A DNA stretch of 64,000 nucleotides, taken from DATFFO01 sp963772815 (GTDB lineage Bacteria; Actinomycetota; Acidimicrobiia; Spongiisociales; ZC4RG35). Numbering within the stretch: the first letter of the stretch is position 1; the number at the start of each line of letters is the position of its first letter. Shown piece by piece: positions 23,992-31,872 of the stretch. The position numbers were made by a program, and so were the translations under genes. The stretch covers positions 248,001-312,000 of the forward strand of contig CAVYYV010000005.1 of NCBI GenBank assembly GCA_963772815.1, given 5' to 3'. The notes under the pieces are model-generated. The model had not been told where the DNA came from. It did no database searches and saw only the letters and a program-made list of their open reading frames with translations.

Positions 23992-24333
23992 ATGCAGTTG
24001 AGCCGATACGAAGACGCCCAGCCCTACCAATTCGCTGATCTGTGGCTGCGGGAGTTGTCACCGGAGGCGATGAAGGCCGGCTCGTTGGCCGAGATCACCG
24101 TCCCCATCGGTGTGGAGCGGCCGGCACGGCGGTCCCAGAAGGTAGATCGGGTCTACGTCGGGATCTCCGGCGAGGTCCAGTTCAGGGTCGAGGGAGAGAC
24201 AGCCCTGGTAGGACGCGGTGACGTGATCCACATCGCCGAAGGCGAGGAATACGGGTTCCTCAACGGCGGCCAGGAAGAGGCGCGCCTTCTCCTGTTCCGC
24301 TCTCCCGCCCCCTCTCCGCCCGGGGACGGCTGA
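23992..24333 (+). CDS. Small cupin-domain protein
   Basis: A 113-residue single-domain cupin. The barrel is visible as EITVPIGVERPARRSQKVDR, VYVGISGEVQFRVEGE, and GRGDVIHIAEGEEYGFLNGG. The usual metal-binding G(X)5HXH motif is not intact, because the first motif has Arg/Ser where His is expected, so it may be a ligand-binding or inactive cupin. TAGCCT at 23977-23982 lies 9 nt before the ATG. It converges with maf downstream. Role unknown. Confidence 0.75.
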   Translation: MQLSRYEDAQPYQFADLWLRELSPEAMKAGSLAEITVPIGVERPARRSQKVDRVYVGISGEVQFRVEGETALVGRGDVIHIAEGEEYGFLNGGQEEARLLLFRSPAPSPPGDG

Positions 24334-24349
24334 CCCGGGGTCCCGCCGC

Positions 24350-24928
24350 TCACGCCACCACCGTGATGCCCCGCCGGGCGAGCAGACGGCGGGTAGCGGG
24401 GAGAGGGAGCCCGATCACGGTGGTGGGATGGCCTTCGATCTTCTCCACGAACACCCCTCCTTTGCCCTGGATGGCGTATGCGCCGGCCTTGTCGAGCGGC
24501 TCACCGGTAGCCACATAACCCGCGATCTCCGACTCGGTCAGTTCCAGGAATCGGACCCGGGCCGACTCGACGACAACCTCGCAAATCACTCCGCCCCCTT
24601 CGACCGCTGCGACCGCAACCGCGCTCAACACGAGATGGGTCGATCCAGACAGGCGCGACAGCATGGCCCGGGCTTCGGCGGGGTGCACTGGCTTGCCCAG
24701 CACCGTGCCGTCGTGGACTATCACCGTGTCGGCGCCGATCACGACCGATCCCGGACCCACCAGGGTCTCCGCCTTGGTCCGGGCCAGCCGATCCACCAGA
24801 GCATGGGGATCCTCGTCCGGATGGCGGGATTCGTCGATGTCCGCCGGAGCGACCCGAAAGGAGAGGCCCAGCGTCTTGAGCAGTTCGGCTCGCCGTGGTG
24901 AGCTCGAAGCGAGGATCAGAGCCGTCAC
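24350..24928 (-). CDS. maf: Maf-like nucleoside triphosphate pyrophosphatase
   Basis: A 192-residue house-cleaning pyrophosphatase that removes modified or non-canonical NTPs. Family motifs are LILASSSPRRAELLKTLGL, VIGADTVIVHDGTVLGKP, AMLSRLSGSTHLVLSAVAV and the late GAYAIQGKGGVFVEKIEGHP followed by TTVIGLPL. The GTG at 24928 is the start, because the family always begins at this LILASSSPRR strand; a longer frame reaches 24991. It overlaps the upstream amidohydrolase stop by 4 bp, so the two are coupled. Confidence 0.93.
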   Translation of the reverse strand: MTALILASSSPRRAELLKTLGLSFRVAPADIDESRHPDEDPHALVDRLARTKAETLVGPGSVVIGADTVIVHDGTVLGKPVHPAEARAMLSRLSGSTHLVLSAVAVAAVEGGGVICEVVVESARVRFLELTESEIAGYVATGEPLDKAGAYAIQGKGGVFVEKIEGHPTTVIGLPLPATRRLLARRGITVVA

Positions 24929-25986
24929 GTGAGAAGCGCCCCGGCGCGAAGGACGTGGATCGGCTCGCGGAGGGTCTCGGGGTTGGCCCACGGATCGGCG
25001 GCGAAGAAGACGGCATCTGCCACCGAGCCGGTCGAAAACGCGCTGGGCCGACCCATGTAAGCCCGCACGGTGTCCGATCCGGCCGCCACCGCTCGCCCCC
25101 GGTCCAGGCCGTATGCCACCAGGCGGAGCACCTCTTCGCTCACATCCCCCGGAGCCAGGGCCATGTCGGTCCCGGCCATCACGGCCACACCCTCAGGCAC
25201 CTCGGCCAGCAGGGACCGCACATTGTCGAGTCCGCTGCGGATGAGACGAGCACCACTCGAACCTTCGCCCAACATGTCGGCTATCCCCTCCATTCGCGAC
25301 AAGGTCGGTACCCACCCTCCACCTCTATGCCCCAGAGTCGATAGGTCATCGGGGGTGAGGAACAGCCCGTGTTCGATGGAGTCGACACCGGCCTGCACCG
25401 CCCAGGTAGGCACCTGAGGCGCCATCGTATGGACCGCAACCCGGGCACCGCCCTCGTGGGCCACCCGCACCGCTGTCTCGAGATCCGATCGGTCGAAGTT
25501 GGCTGCGGCTCCACGGCCCCGGCGCGGCCAGTCGCCGACCAGTTTCACCCAGCCCCTGCCTTCGACCGCTGCCGTCGCCACCGCCGCAGCCAGACCGGCC
25601 TGGTCGGTCTCGACGCCGAAGCCGGGGTAGTAGCCGTCGGGCACGGCCAGCATGCGCCCAGCCGCCTCCCAGTCCGGGGCCCGTGTCGGGGACATCGACG
25701 TCAATGTGGCGACGACTGTCGTATCGCTCCATCCCTTGTCTATCACCATGAAAGTGCCGCCGCTCAGACAGGCGAAGGCGCGGCGGCGGATCCCTTCCGG
25801 ATCACCCGGGTCGAGCTCGTGTTCGGCGGCAAAGTGAGCGTGGGCATCGGCCAGCCCGCCCAGAGCCCACAGACCCCGACCGAGTTCGGGGGTGGCATCG
25901 GATGACGGAGACCGCCAGCGACCTTCGGGGCCGACTTCCATCACCATGGGAGGGGCCCGGCCCGGGCCCTGAAGGGAGATCAGCAT
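24925..25986 (-). CDS. Amidohydrolase-family protein
   Basis: A 353-residue metal-dependent hydrolase of the imidazolonepropionase/prolidase-like branch. The first metal motif LADAHAHFAAEHEL is at about residue 47; WVKLVGDWP may hold the bridging Lys; later ligands are AVHTMAPQVPTWAVQAGVDS and IEHGLFLTPDDL, with the catalytic Asp in VMAGTDMALAPG. Its substrate cannot be named. The ATG at 25986 has TACCGT on the minus strand 8 nt upstream. It is divergent from the S41 protease gene across about 32 bp, and its stop overlaps maf. Confidence 0.78.
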   Translation of the reverse strand: MLISLQGPGRAPPMVMEVGPEGRWRSPSSDATPELGRGLWALGGLADAHAHFAAEHELDPGDPEGIRRRAFACLSGGTFMVIDKGWSDTTVVATLTSMSPTRAPDWEAAGRMLAVPDGYYPGFGVETDQAGLAAAVATAAVEGRGWVKLVGDWPRRGRGAAANFDRSDLETAVRVAHEGGARVAVHTMAPQVPTWAVQAGVDSIEHGLFLTPDDLSTLGHRGGGWVPTLSRMEGIADMLGEGSSGARLIRSGLDNVRSLLAEVPEGVAVMAGTDMALAPGDVSEEVLRLVAYGLDRGRAVAAGSDTVRAYMGRPSAFSTGSVADAVFFAADPWANPETLREPIHVLRAGALLT

Positions 25987-26018
25987 GGCGGTCCACGGTA
26001 CCGCCGTATGCTCACCAC

Positions 26019-27461
26019 ATGCGTCGCCTCGCCCTCGCTCTGGCCCTCACCCTGGCCATGGGAGCATGTGGGCCCAACACCTCGGTCTCGGCTAACACGA
26101 CGCCCACCACCACCGGTATATCGTCCCCCACCACCACCGGCATATCGTCCCCCACCACCACCGGCATATCGTCCCCCACCGCCACCGCCGGTACATCCGC
26201 CGGGGGCGTCGCGTACCAAGTGACCGATTGCCACACGCCACCAGTGGACTTCGCCCTGCTCTGCGACGTCTACGGCTACCTCCAGGAATATCACGTCGAC
26301 GCCCCGCTCGATCCCGCCTCGTTGGCGGCATCCGCCGCCCTGGGCGTGGACTCCATGAACCGCTCGACCACCGCCGGCCCGGTCGACTCCTTCCGATGTG
26401 CCATACCCGACCCGGCCTTCGAGACGACCTGTCGCGGGCTGGCCGAGCGGGCGGCAACCGGCGCGATCACCCTCGCCGATGGGGTCGAGGCGGCTGTGTC
26501 GTCGATGATCAAGCTGAGCCTCGATCCGTTCACCTACTACCTGCCGCCGGAACTGTCAGGGGCGCTCAGCAATGAAGGGATCGTGGCGGTGGCCGGGCTG
26601 TTGGTCAGGATCACCGACCCGGTGGGGTCGAGCTGCACGGTGGTTCAGCCCCCCTGCCGGCTGGAGGTGGCCCTCGTAGTGGAGGACGGTCCGTCCCACA
26701 AAGCAGGACTCGAACCGGGGATGGTCATCACGGACATCGATGGTGAAGGCGTGGATGGGGACGGATTGGTCGACATAGCCGCCCGCCTCGACGGGCCCAG
26801 CGGCACGCCGGTTTCCGTCGGCATCCGGACGACGGAGGGAGCCACCGAGACCCTGACGATCGTACGGGGAGACGTTCCGGCCCCGACGCTCGACGTGGAG
26901 CTGCCCCGACCCGACGTGGGCTACCTTCGCATACCCGACTTCGGGGCGGGAATCCCCACCTTCGTGCATCAGGCACTGGCCCAACTCGAGGCGGCCGGGC
27001 CGAGCCGGATCGTGATCGACTTGCGCGACAACCCCGGTGGCTATGTGGACGTGGCGACCTCGGTGGCGAGCGAGTTCCTGCCCGATGGGCTCGTGTTTCG
27101 CGCCGCCGGCAGGGACGGGGAGACCGACTATCCGGTCCAGCCGGGCGGTCTCGCCACCTCCGGCGTCAAACTGACCGTGGTGGTCAACTCCGGCTCGGCC
27201 TCCGCCGCCGAAATCCTGGCTGCGGTGCTGCAGGAAAGAGGCCGCGCCACGCTCGTTGGAGCTCACACCTACGGTAAGAACACCGTCCAGATACCATTTC
27301 GTCTTCCAAACAACGGCGAGCTCCGCGTGACCATGGCCCGATGGACCACACCCGAGGGGGCATCGGTAGCCATCACGGGGCTCGAGCCGGACGTGCAAAT
27401 CGATATCCCGATCGACGCCACCCCCGACGAGGTGGTCGACCTGGCCCTGGGAGCATCTTGA
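26019..27461 (+). CDS. Lipoprotein S41 (C-terminal processing) protease, first of tandem pair
   Basis: A 480-residue exported serine protease. It starts MRRLALALALTLAMGAC, a signal peptide with a lipobox Cys at residue 17, then a Thr/Ser/Pro linker made of a 24-bp repeat. A PDZ domain follows (VVEDGPSHKAGLEPGMVITD), then the S41 core with IVIDLRDNPGGYVD, the nucleophile region VVNSGSASAAEILA and the catalytic Lys in HTYGKNTVQIPF. TATGCT at 26007-26012 is 6 nt before the ATG, indicating a leaderless message. It overlaps the second protease by four bases. Two Cys pairs in the helical prodomain may form disulfides. Substrate unknown. Confidence 0.88.
   Translation: MRRLALALALTLAMGACGPNTSVSANTTPTTTGISSPTTTGISSPTTTGISSPTATAGTSAGGVAYQVTDCHTPPVDFALLCDVYGYLQEYHVDAPLDPASLAASAALGVDSMNRSTTAGPVDSFRCAIPDPAFETTCRGLAERAATGAITLADGVEAAVSSMIKLSLDPFTYYLPPELSGALSNEGIVAVAGLLVRITDPVGSSCTVVQPPCRLEVALVVEDGPSHKAGLEPGMVITDIDGEGVDGDGLVDIAARLDGPSGTPVSVGIRTTEGATETLTIVRGDVPAPTLDVELPRPDVGYLRIPDFGAGIPTFVHQALAQLEAAGPSRIVIDLRDNPGGYVDVATSVASEFLPDGLVFRAAGRDGETDYPVQPGGLATSGVKLTVVVNSGSASAAEILAAVLQERGRATLVGAHTYGKNTVQIPFRLPNNGELRVTMARWTTPEGASVAITGLEPDVQIDIPIDATPDEVVDLALGAS
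26103..26186 (+). repeat. 24-bp tandem repeat in lipoprotein linker
   Basis: About three and a half copies of a cccaccaccaccggyatatcgtcc unit encode repeated PTTTGISS. It sits directly after the lipobox, where length is unconstrained; slippage could vary the tether length. Confidence 0.85.
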
Positions 27462-28870
27462 GGCGGGCAAAGAGAATCTGGACGGCTCTGATCCTGGCGG
27501 CGCTGGTGGTCAGCGCCTGCTCGACTCCGGGCGAATTGGGCACCTCGGCCCCGCCGGCCACGACCTCTCCATCCTCTTCCTCCTCGGTGACCAGCTCGTC
27601 TGCGCCTCCCGACACGACGGCACCCGAGCGAGACTTCCAGACGGCCTCGTGCCACGAGATCAGCGGCGACCTGCTGTGTGAGTCGTATGAGCTGATCCAG
27701 CGCCACTACGTGGACCCGGTGTCCGACCAGGACCTGGTTCAGGGAGCGCTGGCGGGATTGACGGATGTGGCAGTCGAGCGGGGCTCGGGCGTCGACCTGT
27801 GCCCGCTTCCCACCGAGTCCTTCGTGTCGGTGTGTGACAGCATCGAACAGCAGGGCCTGAACGAAGTCTCGGCCGAGAGGGCGGCCGTCATGGGCATGAT
27901 CCAGAACGCCCTCGACCCCAACAGCGGCTACTTCGACGCCGACGCCCTGGCCGCGATAGAGGAGGAGCAGTCGGGACAGATCGAAGGTATCGGTGCGCTC
28001 GTCTCGACCCAGGAAGAGGGCGCCGACCAGATGAACACCTGCCAGGTGATCTCCGACATCTGCCATCTCGTGATCGTTTCCACCATCGAGGGCGGCCCGG
28101 CCCGGGCGGCCGGTCTCAAGGCCGACGACGCCTTCGTGTCCGTCAACGGGGAGCCCATCGACGGGAAGAACATCGACGAGGTGACGTCCACCGTGCGCGG
28201 CCCCGCCGGAACCGACGTCGAGCTCGCCTTCGAGCGAGGCGGGAAGCAGTTCACGGTGACCATCGAACGGGCCGCGATTCAGGTCCCGGTGGTCAGCTCC
28301 GAGATGGTGGGGTCGGTGGCGTATCTCCGCCTGAACCTGTTCACCGAGAATGCAGACGAGCAACTCCATGCGGCACTGGCTGATCTCCTGGGCAACCATC
28401 CGTCCGTCCTGGTGTTCGACCTGCGGGACAACCCGGGCGGCCTGCTGTCCACGGCGGTGGGAGTGGCCTCAGAGTTCATCGGACATGGCCTCGTGGTCTC
28501 GACCGAGTCACCCGACGCGAACACGCCTTACGAGGTGGAGGCCGGTGGCCTGGCGACGGATCCCAGCTTGCCCATGTTCATCGTCGTCAATCGGGGCAGC
28601 GCCTCAGCCTCCGAGGTGGTGGCGGGTGCGTTGTCGGATGCGGGGAGAGCCACCATCGTCGGGGAGAACACCTATGGCAAGAACACCGTCCAGCAACGCT
28701 TCCCGCTCTCCAACGGCGGAGCCCTCAAGCTGACCATCGCCCGCTGGCTGACTCCAGAGGGCCATGACTATGGCGGGACGGGTATCCCTCCCGACGTCAG
28801 CGCCCAGCTCCCCGAGACCATGACCCCGGCGGAGGTGGTCGGTCAGGTTGTTCCCACCACGGCGGGGTGA
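27458..28870 (+). CDS. Lipoprotein S41 (C-terminal processing) protease, second of tandem pair
   Basis: A 470-residue paralogue of the preceding gene. A TTG start at 27458 gives LRRAKRIWTALILAALVVSAC, a signal peptide with lipobox Cys; no ATG or GTG in frame gives one, and the longer frame from 27341 lies inside the upstream gene. A Ser/Thr/Pro tether, helical prodomain and PDZ (GGPARAAGLKADDAFVSVNG) precede the S41 core: VLVFDLRDNPGGLLST, VVNRGSASASEVVAGAL and NTYGKNTVQQRFPL. The TTGA overlap implies coupling to the first protease. A strong hairpin follows the stop. Similar order and motifs indicate a local duplication. Confidence 0.86.
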   Translation: MRRAKRIWTALILAALVVSACSTPGELGTSAPPATTSPSSSSSVTSSSAPPDTTAPERDFQTASCHEISGDLLCESYELIQRHYVDPVSDQDLVQGALAGLTDVAVERGSGVDLCPLPTESFVSVCDSIEQQGLNEVSAERAAVMGMIQNALDPNSGYFDADALAAIEEEQSGQIEGIGALVSTQEEGADQMNTCQVISDICHLVIVSTIEGGPARAAGLKADDAFVSVNGEPIDGKNIDEVTSTVRGPAGTDVELAFERGGKQFTVTIERAAIQVPVVSSEMVGSVAYLRLNLFTENADEQLHAALADLLGNHPSVLVFDLRDNPGGLLSTAVGVASEFIGHGLVVSTESPDANTPYEVEAGGLATDPSLPMFIVVNRGSASASEVVAGALSDAGRATIVGENTYGKNTVQQRFPLSNGGALKLTIARWLTPEGHDYGGTGIPPDVSAQLPETMTPAEVVGQVVPTTAG

Positions 28871-28874
28871 CTTT

Positions 28875-28913
28875 GTGAACCGTTTTGCGGCCGTCGGCCG
28901 CAAAACGGTTCAC
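28875..28913. terminator. Perfect 18-bp hairpin between convergent genes (family member 1)
   Basis: GTGAACCGTTTTGCGGCC (28875-28892), loop gtc, then its exact complement (28896-28913). It lies between the S41 and msrA genes and contains the msrA stop codon. Related hairpins are at 50922 and 55846. No long T-tract follows, so a bidirectional terminator is inferred from position and stability. Confidence 0.7.
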
Positions 28914-29560
28914 AGACCGGCTTGATGGCGCGGGTAGGGCACACCCGTGGTGCTGTGACAGTCGTAGCCGTGGGGGTTCTTGGCCAGGTACTGCTGGTGG
29001 TAGTCCTCGGCGAAGTAGAGGTCGGACAGGGGGGCGATCTCGGTGGTGATCTCACCCATACCCGCCGCAGTCAAGGCCGCCTGATAAATGTCTCGGCTCA
29101 TCTTGGCGACATCGAGCTGGGCTGGTGTGGTCGTGTATATGGCCGACCGGTACTGGGTACCGATGTCGTTGCCCTGGCGCATGCCCTGGGTCGGGTCGTG
29201 TATCTCCCAGAATTTGGCCACCAGGTCCTCATAGCTCACCCGATCGGGATCGAAAGCGACCAGAACCACCTCGGCGTGGCCGGTGCGACCGGTGCACACC
29301 TCCTCGTAGCTGGGGTTGGGCGTGTAGCCCCCGGCGTACCCGACCGCCGTGGTGTAGACCCCGTCGACCTGCCAGAACCGCCGCTCGGCTCCCCAAAAGC
29401 ACCCGTTACCGAACACGGCCGTCTCGATGCCTTCCGGGAACGGCCCCTGTATGGGGTTTCCGTTCACATAGTGCCGCTCCGACACACTCATGGGCTGGCT
29501 GCGTCCCGCCAGTGCCTCACCCGGGTCCACCGGGGTCGTCTTGTCCTTGTTGAACCACAT
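28910..29560 (-). CDS. msrA: Peptide methionine sulfoxide reductase MsrA
   Basis: A 216-residue repair enzyme that reduces methionine-S-sulfoxide using thioredoxin. The catalytic motif is AVFGNGCFWGAERRFWQVDG, followed by VGYAGGYTPNPSYEEVCTGR, TGHAEVVLVAFDP and FWEIHDPTQGMRQGNDIGTQ; a C-terminal YDCHSTTG may supply the resolving Cys. The ATG at 29560 (MWFNKDKT) has a GGAGG-type ribosome site; the frame opens 27 bp earlier. Its stop codon is inside the downstream hairpin. It is monocistronic and convergent with the S41 pair. Confidence 0.94.
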   Translation of the reverse strand: MWFNKDKTTPVDPGEALAGRSQPMSVSERHYVNGNPIQGPFPEGIETAVFGNGCFWGAERRFWQVDGVYTTAVGYAGGYTPNPSYEEVCTGRTGHAEVVLVAFDPDRVSYEDLVAKFWEIHDPTQGMRQGNDIGTQYRSAIYTTTPAQLDVAKMSRDIYQAALTAAGMGEITTEIAPLSDLYFAEDYHQQYLAKNPHGYDCHSTTGVPYPRHQAGL

Positions 29561-29639
29561 CGTCTTCCTCCGTCCTCTACATACCATTCAACACTGGAGC
29601 CCGGGCCTTGTTCCGGATCAGAGCCGGTTTCGCCAATGT

Positions 29640-30290
29640 TCACAGACGGCGAGCCAACGTCAGCCCGTCCGCCACGCCCACCATCACCACGTCGAAGGCC
29701 GGATCGTCGGCCAGGATCTGGTTGAAGTGGCGGATGGCCCGCGTGTCGTCTTCGGTGGGGTCGGAGTCGACCACCCGGCCGTACCAGAGGGTGTTGTCCA
29801 CCATCAACAAGCCACCGGGGTGCAGGAGAGTCCTGGCCCGTGGCAGGTAGTCGACATATCCGGTTTTGTCGGCATCGATGAAGACGGCGTCGAACGGGCC
29901 CTCTAGCCCGGAAATGGTTTCGTGAGCGTCACCCAGACGCAGTTCGATTCGCTCGGCCACACCCGATTCCTCCCACAGTGTCCGGGCGTGATCGGTCCAT
30001 TCGGTGCTGCGATCCAGGCAGGTCAGCCTTCCTTCCGGACCGAGGGCGTCGGCGATGACCAGCGCACTGAGGCCGATGAAGGTACCGACCTCGAGCACCC
30101 GGCGGGCACCGATCAGCCGCAGGAGGAAACGGATCAGCAACGCCTGGTCCTCCGAAACCTGCATGGAGGAACGGCCCATTTCTCGAGCCTTCTCCAGGGC
30201 AGCGGTGACGCCAGAGGGCAACGGGTCGGATGACGCGAGGAGATAGTCGAGGACCCGGTCGTCGAGCTGGACTTGTTGGGAGCGGCTCAC
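29640..30290 (-). CDS. SAM-dependent O-methyltransferase, caffeoyl-CoA OMT type
   Basis: A 216-residue class I methyltransferase. SAM motif I is RRVLEVGTFIGLSALVIADA; LTCLDRSTEWTDHARTLW follows as motif II; FDAVFIDADKTGYVDYL carries the metal/SAM Asp residues; LLMVDNTLWYGRVVDSDP matches the metal-binding D-N pair of the cation-dependent O-methyltransferase family (catechol or caffeoyl-CoA type). The ATG at 30290 overlaps the stop of the receiver-like gene, so they form an operon. The acceptor substrate is unknown. Confidence 0.87.
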   Translation of the reverse strand: MSRSQQVQLDDRVLDYLLASSDPLPSGVTAALEKAREMGRSSMQVSEDQALLIRFLLRLIGARRVLEVGTFIGLSALVIADALGPEGRLTCLDRSTEWTDHARTLWEESGVAERIELRLGDAHETISGLEGPFDAVFIDADKTGYVDYLPRARTLLHPGGLLMVDNTLWYGRVVDSDPTEDDTRAIRHFNQILADDPAFDVVMVGVADGLTLARRL

Positions 30291-30593
30291 GAGTTGAGCT
30301 TCTTCACCACGCCCTCCAGGAACCTGCCCATCTCTTCGGCCGGATCGTCCCGATCGAAGATGGGAAGCTCCGGGTCGCGCTCCGCTATCTCCTCGAGGAA
30401 GTCCTCCCGGGTTTCGTCGTCGATGCCGGTGCGCAGAACCACCGCGTCGAAACGCTCATTACGCCACAGATGCCGGAGATCGGCATTGGCGGTAACGCCG
30501 ACCACGTCATAGCCGAGTACGCGGCGTTTCCCTGATGGTGCGAGCAAGGACCGACGGGTCCTGGCCGACGATCAAGATACGTGGGATTGCCAT
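30287..30593 (-). CDS. Small response-regulator-receiver-like protein (frameshifted at ~30528)
   Basis: A ~101-residue stand-alone domain. From the ATG at 30593 the frame reads MAIPRILIVGQDPSVLARTI, an opening beta-alpha of a receiver fold, and stops prematurely. One base later the sequence continues RRVLGYDVVGVTANADLRHL and FDAVVLRTGIDDETREDFLE to 30287. Dropping one T of the ttt at 30527-30529 joins them. The usual phospho-acceptor Asp pattern is unclear, since LRTGIDD stands where a single Asp is expected. It is coupled to the O-methyltransferase. Function unknown; an indel error is likely. Confidence 0.6.
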
Positions 30594-30693
30594 GGGGCTG
30601 GTGACTCCTGGGTAGAAAAGCAATGCCAACCCTAGATGATCGCGGAAGTCCCTTTTCCCTCTCTTCGGGGGCGCCTGTAGGCTGAAACGCCCC

Positions 30694-31872
30694 ATGCGTC
30701 TCCTGCGGACGCTTCTTGTCGTCCTCCTCCTCGCATCCACCCTGGGGCTCGTAGTCGGCGAGCAGGGTCTGGCGCGCGCCCAGAGTGTGGAGGACGCCCA
30801 ACAGAATGCCGACCAGGCGCACCAGCAGGCCCAGGAGGCACACAGCCTCCTTTCCGATTCGGCCAACAAGCGAGCCGGGATCGAAGACGATCTGGCAGCG
30901 TCCCTGGTTCGACTGACCCAGCTCAACGCCCAACTTTCCTCGGTGTCTTCGGAGCTCGACGATCTCCGCCAGAATCTGGCACAGGCGGATCTGGAGCTGT
31001 CCTCGCTGGCCGACTCCCTCAAATCACAGGCGATAGACGCATATGTGCGGGCCGTCGGCGTTCCCGGAGCCGCCGTGCTCGGGGTCTCGGACGCCGAGGA
31101 GGCCCTGGTAGTCAGCAATTCGATCGAGTCGGTGATGGAGGACGACCGCCAGGCAGTGGCAGAGCTCACCATCAAGCGTCGCGCTCTGGATCGGCTCCGA
31201 CAGGAGTACCTCAAGGACCAGGCCCGGGTTACGGACCTTCAGCAGCAAGCAGACGCAGAGTCCGGCCACCTCCAGGACCTCCTGGCCGAGGCGGACAGCC
31301 AGGTAGCCCAGGCCGCGGCCGCCGCTCGCCAGGCCGACCAGGCCTATCGCTCGGCCCTGAGTGAGGTGGACGTGGCGCGGGCCCGGGAGGCCGAGCGCCA
31401 ACGCCAGGCGGAACGGGCCACCTCGACGACGACCACGACGACGACGACCACGACGGCGACCACCACGACGACCACCACGACGCAGACCTCGGCCACCACG
31501 ACTCCCGGCGATCCTCCGACCACGCCTCCCACCACCACTCCTGCCCCGGTCTCGGGAGGCACCTTCCCACCTTCGGTGGAGCGGTGGAGACCTCTGGTCT
31601 CGGCCTATTTCCCGGCCGATCGCGTAGACGCCGCCCTGGCCGTCATGCGCTGCGAGAGCTACGGCAACCCGGAGGCATACAACCCCTACAGCGGTGCCAG
31701 CGGGCTTTTCCAGTTCCTTCCTGGCACATGGGCCACCGTCAGCCCCCGGGCCGGCTTTGCAGGCGCCAGCCCGTTCGATGCCGAAGCCAACATCGGCACC
31801 GCCGCCTGGCTGACTGCCTACTACGCCAACCGTGGCTCCGATCCGTGGGCGGCCTGGGCCTGCCGCCCCTAG
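30694..31872 (+). CDS. Exported coiled-coil protein with SLT lytic transglycosylase domain
   Basis: A 392-residue secreted peptidoglycan-active protein. It has a signal peptide (RLLRTLLVVLLLASTLGLVV), then ~210 residues of heptad-rich coiled coil (about residues 30-240, Gln/Ala/Leu-rich) like RipA or PcsB-type hydrolases. A Thr-rich tether from acc/acg codons follows (about residues 243-285), then a transglycosylase domain: VDAALAVMRCESYGNPEAYN with the catalytic Glu, SGASGLFQFLPGTWATVSPR and ANIGTAAWLTAYYANRG. TAGGCT at 30678-30683 is 10 nt before the ATG. The coiled coil may hold the enzyme inactive until released by a division complex (inference). Confidence 0.85.
   Translation: MRLLRTLLVVLLLASTLGLVVGEQGLARAQSVEDAQQNADQAHQQAQEAHSLLSDSANKRAGIEDDLAASLVRLTQLNAQLSSVSSELDDLRQNLAQADLELSSLADSLKSQAIDAYVRAVGVPGAAVLGVSDAEEALVVSNSIESVMEDDRQAVAELTIKRRALDRLRQEYLKDQARVTDLQQQADAESGHLQDLLAEADSQVAQAAAAARQADQAYRSALSEVDVARAREAERQRQAERATSTTTTTTTTTTATTTTTTTTQTSATTTPGDPPTTPPTTTPAPVSGGTFPPSVERWRPLVSAYFPADRVDAALAVMRCESYGNPEAYNPYSGASGLFQFLPGTWATVSPRAGFAGASPFDAEANIGTAAWLTAYYANRGSDPWAAWACRP

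Noticed and set aside
26103..26186. A short-spaced repeat array that might suggest CRISPR.
   Set aside because: The units are 24 bp, contiguous without spacers and in frame inside a lipoprotein gene; they encode a Thr/Ser tether. No cas genes are present.
31420..31560. An acc/acg-rich tract that might be a microsatellite or non-coding repeat.
   Set aside because: It encodes the poly-Thr tether of the SLT-domain protein, in frame with intact domains on either side.
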